A stretch of 34,556 nucleotides of DNA from Rugamonas sp. (GTDB taxonomy: Bacteria > Pseudomonadota > Gammaproteobacteria > Burkholderiales > Burkholderiaceae_D): the NCBI RefSeq assembly GCF_025354735.1, contig NZ_JANXMI010000016.1, positions 1-34,556 of the forward strand, given 5' to 3'. Numbering within the stretch: position 1 is the stretch's first letter; each line of letters begins with the position of its first letter. This document shows positions 15,854 through 22,038 of the stretch, one piece after another. The notes below the pieces were generated by a model that had not been told where the DNA came from, searched no databases, and saw only the letters and a list, made by a program, of their open reading frames with translations. Position numbers and translations under genes: made by a program.

Positions 15854-16561
15854 ATGGATATCAAGAATGCCGTCGCCTTCGTCTCCGGCGCCAATCGCGG
15901 CCTCGGCCTGGAACTGGTCAAAGCGCTGCTGGCGGGCGGCGCGGCCAAGGTCTACGCCGGCGTGCGCGAACTGGGCAGCATCGACTTGCCGGGCGTGATC
16001 CCGGTCAAGTTCGACGTCACCAATCCGGCCGACATCGAAGCGGCCGCCACCCTGTGCGCCGACACCACGCTGCTCATCAACAACGCCGGCATCGCCAGGA
16101 TGGTCGGCTTCCTGGCCGCCGACAGCGTCGAGGTGACGCGGGAAATCTTCGAGGCCAACGTCTACGGCCCGCTGCGCGCCAGCAAGGCCTTCGCGCCGGT
16201 GCTGGGCCGGAACGGCGGCGGCGCCATCGTCAACGTGCTGTCGGTCGCCAGCTGGACCAACTCCGGCATGATGGGGCCGTACGCGATGTCGAAGGCGGCC
16301 GCCTGGAGCTTGACCAACGGCTTGCGCAACGACCTCAGCGCCCAGGGCACGCAGGTGCTCGGCGCCCACATGGGTTTCATGGACACCGACATGACGTCCG
16401 GCTTCGACGTGTCGAAAGTGAGCCCGCAGGAAGTGGCGCGCCAGATCCTCGACGGCGTGCGGTCCGGCGCCAAGGAGGTGCTGGCCGACGAGATCACGCG
16501 CAAGGTGCAGGCCGGCTTGTCGGGCCAGCCGGCCATCTATCTGGCGCCCTTGCAGCGCTGA
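15854..16561 (+). CDS. short-chain dehydrogenase/reductase in the efflux operon
   Basis: A 235-residue classical SDR with the nucleotide motif SGANRGLG (11-18), NNAG (76-79), catalytic Ser130, and Tyr143/Lys147 in YAMSK. All catalytic residues are present, so it should be an NAD(P)H-dependent oxidoreductase on a carbonyl or alcohol. AAAGGA precedes the ATG. It lies 112 bp after the EmrB-like gene and 69 bp before the HxlR regulator, all on one strand. A plausible role is reducing the reactive compound that induces the pump, but there is no direct evidence. The C-terminal part (from about residue 185) is short, consistent with a small SDR. Confidence 0.9.
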   Translation: MDIKNAVAFVSGANRGLGLELVKALLAGGAAKVYAGVRELGSIDLPGVIPVKFDVTNPADIEAAATLCADTTLLINNAGIARMVGFLAADSVEVTREIFEANVYGPLRASKAFAPVLGRNGGGAIVNVLSVASWTNSGMMGPYAMSKAAAWSLTNGLRNDLSAQGTQVLGAHMGFMDTDMTSGFDVSKVSPQEVARQILDGVRSGAKEVLADEITRKVQAGLSGQPAIYLAPLQR

Positions 16562-16584
16562 GCGGCCACAAGCCGCGCGTCAAA

Positions 16585-16607
16585 GTTGCTATCATAGTGA
16601 AAGCATC
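16585..16607. promoter_or_regulatory. operator 3, putative HxlR autoregulatory site
   Basis: GTTGCTATCA-TAG-TGAAAGCATC has the same 10-3-10 layout as the two sites in the efflux promoter, with two mismatches between half-sites. It lies 24 bp ahead of the hxlR-type start codon, which fits autorepression. Confidence 0.62.
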
Positions 16608-16630
16608 AAGCAGAGAACAGGAGCAGCACC

Positions 16631-17119
16631 ATGCAACGCAAGAGTTTCAGTAATTTAATGTGCCCGATCGCGCGCGGTCTGGAGCGCGTCGGTGAATGGT
16701 GGAGCATCCTCATCCTGCGCGATGCCTTCTACGGCCTGACGCGCTTCGACCAGTTCCAGAAAAGCCTGGACATCGCGCCCAATATGCTGACGCGCCGGCT
16801 CAACGCGCTGGTCGAGGAAGGCTTGCTCGAACGCAGCCAGTATTGCGAAAAGCCGCCGCGCTTCGAATATTTGCTGACCGAGCGCGGCCGCGATTTCCGG
16901 CCGGTGCTGCTGGCCATGCTAGCCTGGGGCAACAAGCATTTCGCGCCGGAAGGCGAGGCCGTGGTGCTGGTCGACGTCAAGACCGGCCAGCAAGTCAATC
17001 CGGTGGTGGTCGACGCCAATACCGGCAAGCTCATCACCGGCGGCGAATACGCGTTCGCGCCCGGCCCGGCCGCCACCGAAGGCTTCCACCGCCGCATGGC
17101 GCTGCGCGAGCAGGTTTAA
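16631..17119 (+). CDS. HxlR-family transcriptional regulator
   Basis: A 162-residue winged-helix regulator. The start MCPIARGLERVGEWWSILILRD (from Met10) and FDQFQKSLDIAPNMLTRRLNALVEEGLLER are the HxlR core, with a Cys at residue 11. Members with an N-terminal Cys (YodB, HypR in Bacillus) sense quinones and aldehydes through thiol chemistry. The C-terminal 50 residues form an extra small domain seen in longer HxlR proteins. GGAGCAGCACC ahead of ATG 16631 supports the start. Palindrome 16585-16607 before it matches two palindromes in the efflux promoter, so it probably represses both itself and the pump genes. A terminator follows. Confidence 0.92.
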   Translation: MQRKSFSNLMCPIARGLERVGEWWSILILRDAFYGLTRFDQFQKSLDIAPNMLTRRLNALVEEGLLERSQYCEKPPRFEYLLTERGRDFRPVLLAMLAWGNKHFAPEGEAVVLVDVKTGQQVNPVVVDANTGKLITGGEYAFAPGPAATEGFHRRMALREQV

Positions 17120-17138
17120 TCGTCAACGCCGCAAAAGC

Positions 17139-17169
17139 AAAATGGCGCCCAGTCAGGGCGCCATTTTTT
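17139..17169 (+). terminator. intrinsic terminator of the efflux/hxlR operon
   Basis: AATGGCGCCC (17141-17150) and GGGCGCCATT (17156-17165) form a perfect stem with a 5-base loop, flanked by A and T runs. It can also serve the convergent dehydrogenase gene ending at 17196. Confidence 0.88.
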
Positions 17170-17195
17170 ATGACAGGGCCGCAGCCCTTCCCGCT

Positions 17196-17996
17196 TTACT
17201 TCACGTTGTAGCGGACCGCCGGCTTGACGCGCGACAGGTTCGGACCCATCGCCAGGCGCGCCGCTTCAAAATTGTTCCAGTCGGCCAGCTCGGGCAACGA
17301 CGGCAACGTCACCACTTCGCCCTGGTCGAAACCGGCCAGCGCCGCGTCGACCAGATCATCGGCCGTCATGACGATTTCAGCCGGCAGGTGCTCGATCGGC
17401 GTTCCGGCCAAACCCCAGAACGGCGTCGCTATGGCGCCCGGCAACACGGCCTGCACCTGCACACCCTTGGCGCTCAGCTCCTTGTGCATCGACTGCGTCA
17501 GCGCCAGCACGAAGGCCTTGCTGCCGCCGTAGATGCCATTTAACACCTCGGGCGCCACCGCCACCATGGACGAAATATTGATGATGGCGCCGGCGCCCCT
17601 GGCCACCAGGCGCGGGGCCACGGCGTGGGTCAAGCGGGTCAGCGCGGTCACGTTGAGCGAAATCATCGCTTCCATGTCGTCGATGTTGGAATCGAGCAGC
17701 GGGGCCGTCGCGCCCAGGCCGGCGTTGTTGACCAGCATGGTGATGCTGTCGTCGCTTGCCAGGCGCTGTTCGACGGCGCGCAGGTCGGCCTTCACGTTGA
17801 GGTCGGCCTTGATGGTGCTGACCTTGCGGCCGGTGCTGGCGCTCAGGCTGGCGGCCAGCTTGTCGAGGCTGTCGATGCCGCGCGCAACCAGTATCAGGTC
17901 GTAGCCGCGGCGGGCCAGGCGGTCCGCGTAAATGGCGCCGATGCCGGTCGATGCGCCAGTGATGAGGGCCGTGCCTTTGGTCGTTGAGGTGCTCAT
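17196..17996 (-). CDS. short-chain dehydrogenase/reductase
   Basis: A 266-residue classical SDR: GASTGIG (14-20), NNAG (90-93), Ser143 in NISS, Tyr156 and Lys160 in YGGSK. The catalytic set is complete. It aligns best in mind with the DltE/YqjQ-like group of soluble SDRs, whose substrates are poorly known. ATG 17996 is chosen over 18125 because AAGGAAG lies about 7 bases ahead and the Rossmann motif then sits at the usual depth. Upstream, 18001-18130 probably holds the promoter: minus-strand TTTACA and TAAATA spaced by 16 bases inside an ATTTAC/GTAAAT inverted repeat. It is convergent with the hxlR-type gene and unrelated in sequence to the SDR at 15854. Confidence 0.88.
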   Translation of the reverse strand: MSTSTTKGTALITGASTGIGAIYADRLARRGYDLILVARGIDSLDKLAASLSASTGRKVSTIKADLNVKADLRAVEQRLASDDSITMLVNNAGLGATAPLLDSNIDDMEAMISLNVTALTRLTHAVAPRLVARGAGAIINISSMVAVAPEVLNGIYGGSKAFVLALTQSMHKELSAKGVQVQAVLPGAIATPFWGLAGTPIEHLPAEIVMTADDLVDAALAGFDQGEVVTLPSLPELADWNNFEAARLAMGPNLSRVKPAVRYNVK

Positions 17997-18216
17997 TTTT
18001 GCTTCCTTCTTCATGGTTATCGGAGTTGATGCATGTAGTGTAGGCGTGAAGCAAATATCCCAAGAGACGTATTTACCTCGATTCGGGACATTGTAAATGA
18101 GCGGGGTCGAACTGCCTTCTCCCATTAGAACTAGTGGCGGGCAGAATGTGTAAGGTCGGTGGCAAGGTCGGCGGCGGCCGCCGCCTTGCCTTGGTGGAGG
18201 GTGACGGCCGGCGTGC

Positions 18217-18921
18217 TCAGCCGCGCTGCGGCGTGACGATGCCCTTCTGCACGGCCGGCCGCGCCATGAAGGCCTGATAGGCGCGCATCACGTTGGGATA
18301 GCGCTCCATGCCGACCAGCTCGCCCGCCGCATAAAAGTCGACCAGCGTGCGCAGCCACGGGAAGGTGGCGATGTCGGCGATAGTGTATTGCTCGCCCATG
18401 ATCCAGCTGCGGCCGCTCAGGCGCTGCTCCAGCACCGCCAGCAGACGCTGGGCCTCGCCGACGTAGCGGTCCAGCGGGCGCTTGTCTTCATACTCCTTGC
18501 CGGCGAATTTATGGAAGAAGCCGAGCTGGCCGAACATCGGCCCGACGCCGGCCATCTGGAACATCAGCCACTGTATGGTTTCGTAGCGGCCGGTCGCGTC
18601 AGTCGGAATCAGCTGGCCAGTTTTTTCCGCCAGATACAGCAAGATGGCGCCGGACTCGAACAGCGCCAGCGGCTTGCCGTCGGGACCGTCGGGATCGAGG
18701 ATGGCGGGGATCTTGTTATTGGGATTGAGCGACAGAAACGCCGGCGAGGTCTGGTCGCCGCGATCGAAGCTGACCAGGTGCGCCTCGTAGGGCAGGCCGA
18801 TTTCCTCCAGCATGGTCGAGATTTTGATGCCGTTCGGCGTGGGCAGCGAATACAGCTGCAAGCGTTCGGGGAAACGGGCCGGCCATTTGGCGGTGATCGG
18901 GAAGGCGGACAAATCGTGCAT
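18217..18921 (-). CDS. glutathione S-transferase family protein, YfcG/Ure2p-like
   Basis: A 234-residue cytosolic GST. The thioredoxin-like N-terminal domain has LYSLPTPNGIKISTMLEEIGLPY, SLNPNNKIPAI and LFESGAILLYLAEKTG, nearly the same pattern as E. coli YfcG, a disulfide-bond reductase of the Ure2p/Nu class. Asn in PTPNG takes the place of the usual catalytic Ser/Tyr, as in that class. The C-terminal helical domain carries the conserved YTIADIATFPW. It probably acts in thiol redox or detoxification. Start ATG 18921 has GAGGATC ahead of it; the longer frame to 19095 overlaps the upstream regulator gene. It lies 76 bp downstream of that GlxA-like gene on the same strand, so co-transcription is possible. 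Confidence 0.9.
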   Translation of the reverse strand: MHDLSAFPITAKWPARFPERLQLYSLPTPNGIKISTMLEEIGLPYEAHLVSFDRGDQTSPAFLSLNPNNKIPAILDPDGPDGKPLALFESGAILLYLAEKTGQLIPTDATGRYETIQWLMFQMAGVGPMFGQLGFFHKFAGKEYEDKRPLDRYVGEAQRLLAVLEQRLSGRSWIMGEQYTIADIATFPWLRTLVDFYAAGELVGMERYPNVMRAYQAFMARPAVQKGIVTPQRG

Positions 18922-18997
18922 GATGATCCTCGTGGGGGTGTAAGAGATGCTCGTGATTATCGCCGAATCGGGCCCGGCCTGCCGAAGCCGCCGCGCC

Positions 18998-19972
18998 CTA
19001 TCCGGGCTCGCGCGGTATGCCGAAGTGCAGGCGGTATTGCTGGGCCGATACGCCGAGGCGGCGCTTGAACACGTCGCGCAGATGCTGGGCGTCACGCAGG
19101 CCGCACTGGTAGGCCACCGTCTTCAGCGGCAGCGCGCTGTTTTCCAGCATCACGCGGGCCGCGTCGACGCGCGCGCTCTCGACGAATTCGGCCGGCGTGG
19201 CACCGGCGTCGCGCACGAACACCCGCGAGAACGAGCGCGTGCTCATGCCGGCGATGCCGGCCAGCACGGCCACCGACAAGTCTTGCGCCAGATGGCTCAG
19301 CACGTGATCCTGCACCTGCGCCACGGCCGATGTCGCTTCCACATACGGTGTCAGGAAAGGGCTGAATTGCGACTGCCCGCCGGCGCGCTGGGTGAAGACG
19401 ACGAGGCGCTTGGCCACGTTCAGCGCGACTTCGCCGCCGTGGTCTTGCGCCAGCAGGAACAGCGACAGGTCGATGCCGGCCGTCACCCCGGCCGACGTGT
19501 AGAGCGCGCCGTCCTGGATGAACAGCCGGTCCGACTCGACCCGCGCCGTCGGGCACAGCGCGCCGAGGGCGGCGGCGTCGTTCCAGTGCGTGGTCACGTG
19601 CTTGTGGTCCAGCAGCCCGGCCCGCGCCAGCAGCAAGGCGCCGTTGCAGATCGAGCCATAGCGGCGCGCGCGCTGCGTGGCCGCGCGCAGCCAGACGTTG
19701 AGCTCCTCGCCGAAATCCTGGCGCAGCAGCGACGGCCCGCCGGCCACCAGCAGCAGGTCGAGCGCGCCGCTGCTGTCGCTGAAATGGCGCTGGGCCTGGA
19801 TCTGCAAGCCGTTCGAGCACGCCATCAAGCCCCGTTCGACACCCAGCACCTCGATACGATAATGGTCTTGCGGCGCCAAAAAACGGTTGGCTTCGGCGAA
19901 CACATCGAGCGGCCCGCTCACGTCCAGCGATTGCACGCCGGGGAAAGCGAGGAGCGTGACGGTGTTGGTCAT
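18998..19972 (-). CDS. GlxA-family transcriptional regulator (DJ-1/PfpI domain plus AraC HTH)
   Basis: A 324-residue protein. Residues 5-170 form a DJ-1/PfpI-like amidotransferase fold (VTLLAFPGVQSLDVSGPLDVF at the start, GSICNGALLLA at the nucleophile elbow with its Cys). The C-terminal 100 residues carry two AraC helix-turn-helix units, including VAVLAGIAGMSTRSFSRVF and QCGLRDAQHLRDVFKRRLG. Such GlxA-like regulators respond to small metabolites; the ligand here is unknown. ATG 19972 is used because it starts the DJ-1 strand; the longer frame to 20155 adds unrelated residues. The next gene on this strand is a GST, a possible target. The gene at 20223 is divergent. Confidence 0.9.
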   Translation of the reverse strand: MTNTVTLLAFPGVQSLDVSGPLDVFAEANRFLAPQDHYRIEVLGVERGLMACSNGLQIQAQRHFSDSSGALDLLLVAGGPSLLRQDFGEELNVWLRAATQRARRYGSICNGALLLARAGLLDHKHVTTHWNDAAALGALCPTARVESDRLFIQDGALYTSAGVTAGIDLSLFLLAQDHGGEVALNVAKRLVVFTQRAGGQSQFSPFLTPYVEATSAVAQVQDHVLSHLAQDLSVAVLAGIAGMSTRSFSRVFVRDAGATPAEFVESARVDAARVMLENSALPLKTVAYQCGLRDAQHLRDVFKRRLGVSAQQYRLHFGIPREPG

Positions 19973-20222
19973 GGCGGCGTGGAAAGGTGGCGTGGAAGAT
20001 AGGGCAAAAAACCGGTGGGGCCGGCAGGCAGCCGGAGGTCCACCGGCAGTGTAACCGATTCCATGCGGTAGCCCTCCCCCGCCGACGCCGCCGGGGCGTT
20101 GGCGGCAAACGCCCCTATTCTGGCCGGAAACCACGCCTGAGCGCGCTATCGCCATGCCGGCGCTGTCCCGATAATGACTGCACTCCCCGGCAACCCGGCC
20201 GGCTCATCTGAAGGACAGTGAA

Positions 20223-20990
20223 ATGAACACAGCGTTGAATGCGGCCAGCAGCGATATGACAGACGATACGACAGACTATACGGCCGACGATACGACGGCC
20301 ACGGCGGCGGCGCAGCGGGTCCATCCGGCCGAACGCGTCGGCCCGGCCTTTTCCGTCGACGGCATGTTGCTGGCGCGTCAAAAAACCCGGCGGGCGATAC
20401 GCGACATCGCCGCCCGCGTCATGCCCGGCATGGTCGAGGAAGACGCGGTCGACATGGCCAAGCAAGTGCTGCTCGATGCCGGCCTGGCGCTGAGCTGGCA
20501 CCCGACGCGCGTGCGCTTCGGCACTAATACCATCAAGCCGATGAAGCAGGCTTCGGTGGCCGGCGTGATACTGCAAGAAAACGACCTGTTCTTCATCGAC
20601 ATCGCGCCCCGCGTCGAAGCGTGGGAAGGCGACGGCGGCGCCTCCTTCGTGGTTGGCCGCCACGCCGACTATGAGCGCTGCGCACGCGACGCGGAACAGC
20701 TGTTCCACGAGCTGCGCGCCATCTGGCAACGCGAACGCCTCAGCGGCAGGGCCTTGTACGCCCGCGCCGACCGCATCGCGCGCACCATGGGCTGGGAATT
20801 GAATTTCGATTTGCCGGGACACCGGGTGTCGGACTTCCCGCACGCCACCATCCACACCGGTCCGCTGGCCGATTACGACCTGAGCCCGTCGGCCATGCGC
20901 TGGATACTGGAAATCCACCTGCGCGATCCGCAGCGCCGCTACGGCGCCTTTTTTGAAGACATGCTGCTCGACGACGCCGACTACCGTTAA
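20223..20990 (+). CDS. M24-family metallopeptidase-like protein (Xaa-Pro peptidase type)
   Basis: A 255-residue creatinase/aminopeptidase-fold protein. All five metal ligands of family M24 can be placed: Asp126 in FFIDIAP, Asp137 in EGDGG, His200 in LPGHR, Glu230 in WILEIH and Glu245 in FFEDML. So it should bind a dinuclear metal centre. It lacks the N-terminal creatinase domain of longer Xaa-Pro peptidases, so it is a single-domain form. The first 30 residues are Thr/Asp-rich with short repeats (TDDTT, ADDTT) and look disordered. GAAGGA precedes the ATG. Substrate unknown; a peptidase role is the family default. It is divergent from the GlxA-like gene and convergent with the PEP-CTERM gene. 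Confidence 0.85.
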   Translation: MNTALNAASSDMTDDTTDYTADDTTATAAAQRVHPAERVGPAFSVDGMLLARQKTRRAIRDIAARVMPGMVEEDAVDMAKQVLLDAGLALSWHPTRVRFGTNTIKPMKQASVAGVILQENDLFFIDIAPRVEAWEGDGGASFVVGRHADYERCARDAEQLFHELRAIWQRERLSGRALYARADRIARTMGWELNFDLPGHRVSDFPHATIHTGPLADYDLSPSAMRWILEIHLRDPQRRYGAFFEDMLLDDADYR

Positions 20991-20998
20991 AAACAACA

Positions 20999-21019
20999 AA
21001 GCCCGCACGGGGCGGGCTT
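20999..21019. terminator. terminator hairpin between convergent M24 and PEP-CTERM genes
   Basis: AAGCCCGC (20999-21006) pairs with GCGGGCTT (21012-21019). On the minus strand it is followed by TTTGTTGTTTTTAA, so it mainly ends the PEP-CTERM transcript. The rightward T-run is weak. Confidence 0.7.
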
Positions 21020-21040
21020 GATTCAGAGCGCGAGCGGTGC

Positions 21041-21688
21041 TCAGGCAGCTTTGTTGCGCTTGCGGCGCGCGATGAAACCGATCAGGCCCAGGCCGCCCAG
21101 CAGCATGCCATAGGTTTCCGGTTCCGGCACGGCGGCCGTGAGGGTCACGTTGTCGAGGATGGCGCCCGAATACGAATCGCCCTTGTCAACGCTGAAGAAT
21201 TTCAGTTTGGCGTCGCCGGCCGACAGCACAGAGCTGCTGGTGAAGAGCTGGCTTTCAAACGTGACGCTGCCGTCCGTCGGCGCCTTGAAGGTGAAGGTCT
21301 CGCCCAGGAACTCCACTTTCACCGCGCCCTTGGCGGCGCCAGGATTGAGGGCCAGGTCGAACGTGAGCAGATAGCTGGTATCGACTTGCAGGTTTTTGAT
21401 TTTTTGCGACAGTTCGCCAGGACCAGGAGTGCCGATCATGTCGATGCTGAAGCCGTCGATCGCGTGGTACATGCTGCCGTTGACGACGTCGACGGAATCC
21501 TTGCCGACGGTCCAGTTTTTGATCGCGTCCGAACCGGCATCGACGACGACATAGCCATCGGTCGGCACGCTCAGGTCATTGACCAGCGAGAAAGTGCCAT
21601 TTTTGACCATGTTGGGCGATGCCGCATGGGCGGCGCCGGCGGCGAAAATGGCAGCGATAGCGGCAATGCGGGCGATACGTGGGCTCAT
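21041..21688 (-). CDS. PEP-CTERM sorted secreted protein (choice-of-anchor/DUF642-like)
   Basis: A 215-residue exported protein. A signal peptide (MSPRIARIAAIAAIFAAGAAHA) is followed by a single beta-rich domain beginning NMVKNGTFSLVND with the N-G-x-F pattern of DUF642/choice-of-anchor domains. It ends in a PEP-CTERM tail: VPEPETYGMLLGGLGLIGF plus basic RRKRNK. That tail is recognised by exosortase EpsH, linking the protein to exopolysaccharide export and surface retention. No exosortase is in this window. ATG 21688 is preferred over 21757 because GAGGAA lies ahead of it and the signal peptide then has a normal length. The upstream 90 bp are very AT-rich and probably carry the promoter. Confidence 0.9.
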   Translation of the reverse strand: MSPRIARIAAIAAIFAAGAAHAASPNMVKNGTFSLVNDLSVPTDGYVVVDAGSDAIKNWTVGKDSVDVVNGSMYHAIDGFSIDMIGTPGPGELSQKIKNLQVDTSYLLTFDLALNPGAAKGAVKVEFLGETFTFKAPTDGSVTFESQLFTSSSVLSAGDAKLKFFSVDKGDSYSGAILDNVTLTAAVPEPETYGMLLGGLGLIGFIARRKRNKAA

Positions 21689-21834
21689 GGCAATTCCTCG
21701 TTTTATTGATGGGTTAAGTGATGTGGCAATTTTAATCATCAACTTGGGGAAAATCAATTCATTTTCATTTTTATATTGAAAATAAATTTATAGCAACTTT
21801 TATCCACCCCCTGAGCACTGCTTTGAGGGCAAAG

Positions 21835-21865
21835 AAAAAGGGCCGCATCTCACGATGCGGCCCTT
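21835..21865 (-). terminator. terminator of tRNA-Asn
   Basis: Ten perfect base pairs (21840-21849 with 21854-21863, GGGCCGCATC/GATGCGGCCC) around a TCAC loop precede a run of five T on the minus strand. It lies 10 bp beyond the tRNA 3' end. Confidence 0.9.
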
Positions 21866-21873
21866 CTAAATTC

Positions 21874-21949
21874 TGGCTCCCCGACCTGGACTCGAACCAG
21901 GGACCTGCGGATTAACAGTCCGTCGCTCTACCAACTGAGCTATCAGGGA
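21874..21949 (-). tRNA. tRNA-Asn (anticodon GTT)
   Basis: A 76-nt tRNA with encoded CCA. The acceptor stem TCCCTGA pairs with TCGGGGA (one G-T), the D-arm has AGCTCAGTTGGTAGAGC, the anticodon loop is CTGTTAA with anticodon GTT, and the T-loop is GGTTCGAGTCC. All positions are canonical for asparagine. It is a stand-alone gene with its own promoter and terminator. Confidence 0.97.
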
Positions 21950-21960
21950 AAAGAGGCCGC

Positions 21961-21989
21961 ATTATATACGGCCGCCACGGCACTGTCTA
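21961..21989 (-). promoter_or_regulatory. promoter of tRNA-Asn
   Basis: On the minus strand, TAGACA (complement of 21984-21989) and a perfect TATAAT (complement of 21961-21966) are separated by 17 bp. The bases between the -10 and the tRNA start with GCGGCC, a GC-rich discriminator typical of stable RNA promoters under stringent control. Confidence 0.85.
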
Positions 21990-22038
21990 GGCTGCGGCCA
22001 AAAAATCCGCCGCGGCCGCCGACAATGTCGCTCCGGGC

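Noticed and set aside
17196-18125. 309-residue version of the SDR starting at 18125
   Set aside because: The extra N-terminal residues are non-conserved and cover the likely promoter. ATG 17996 has a good ribosome binding site and the normal SDR start.
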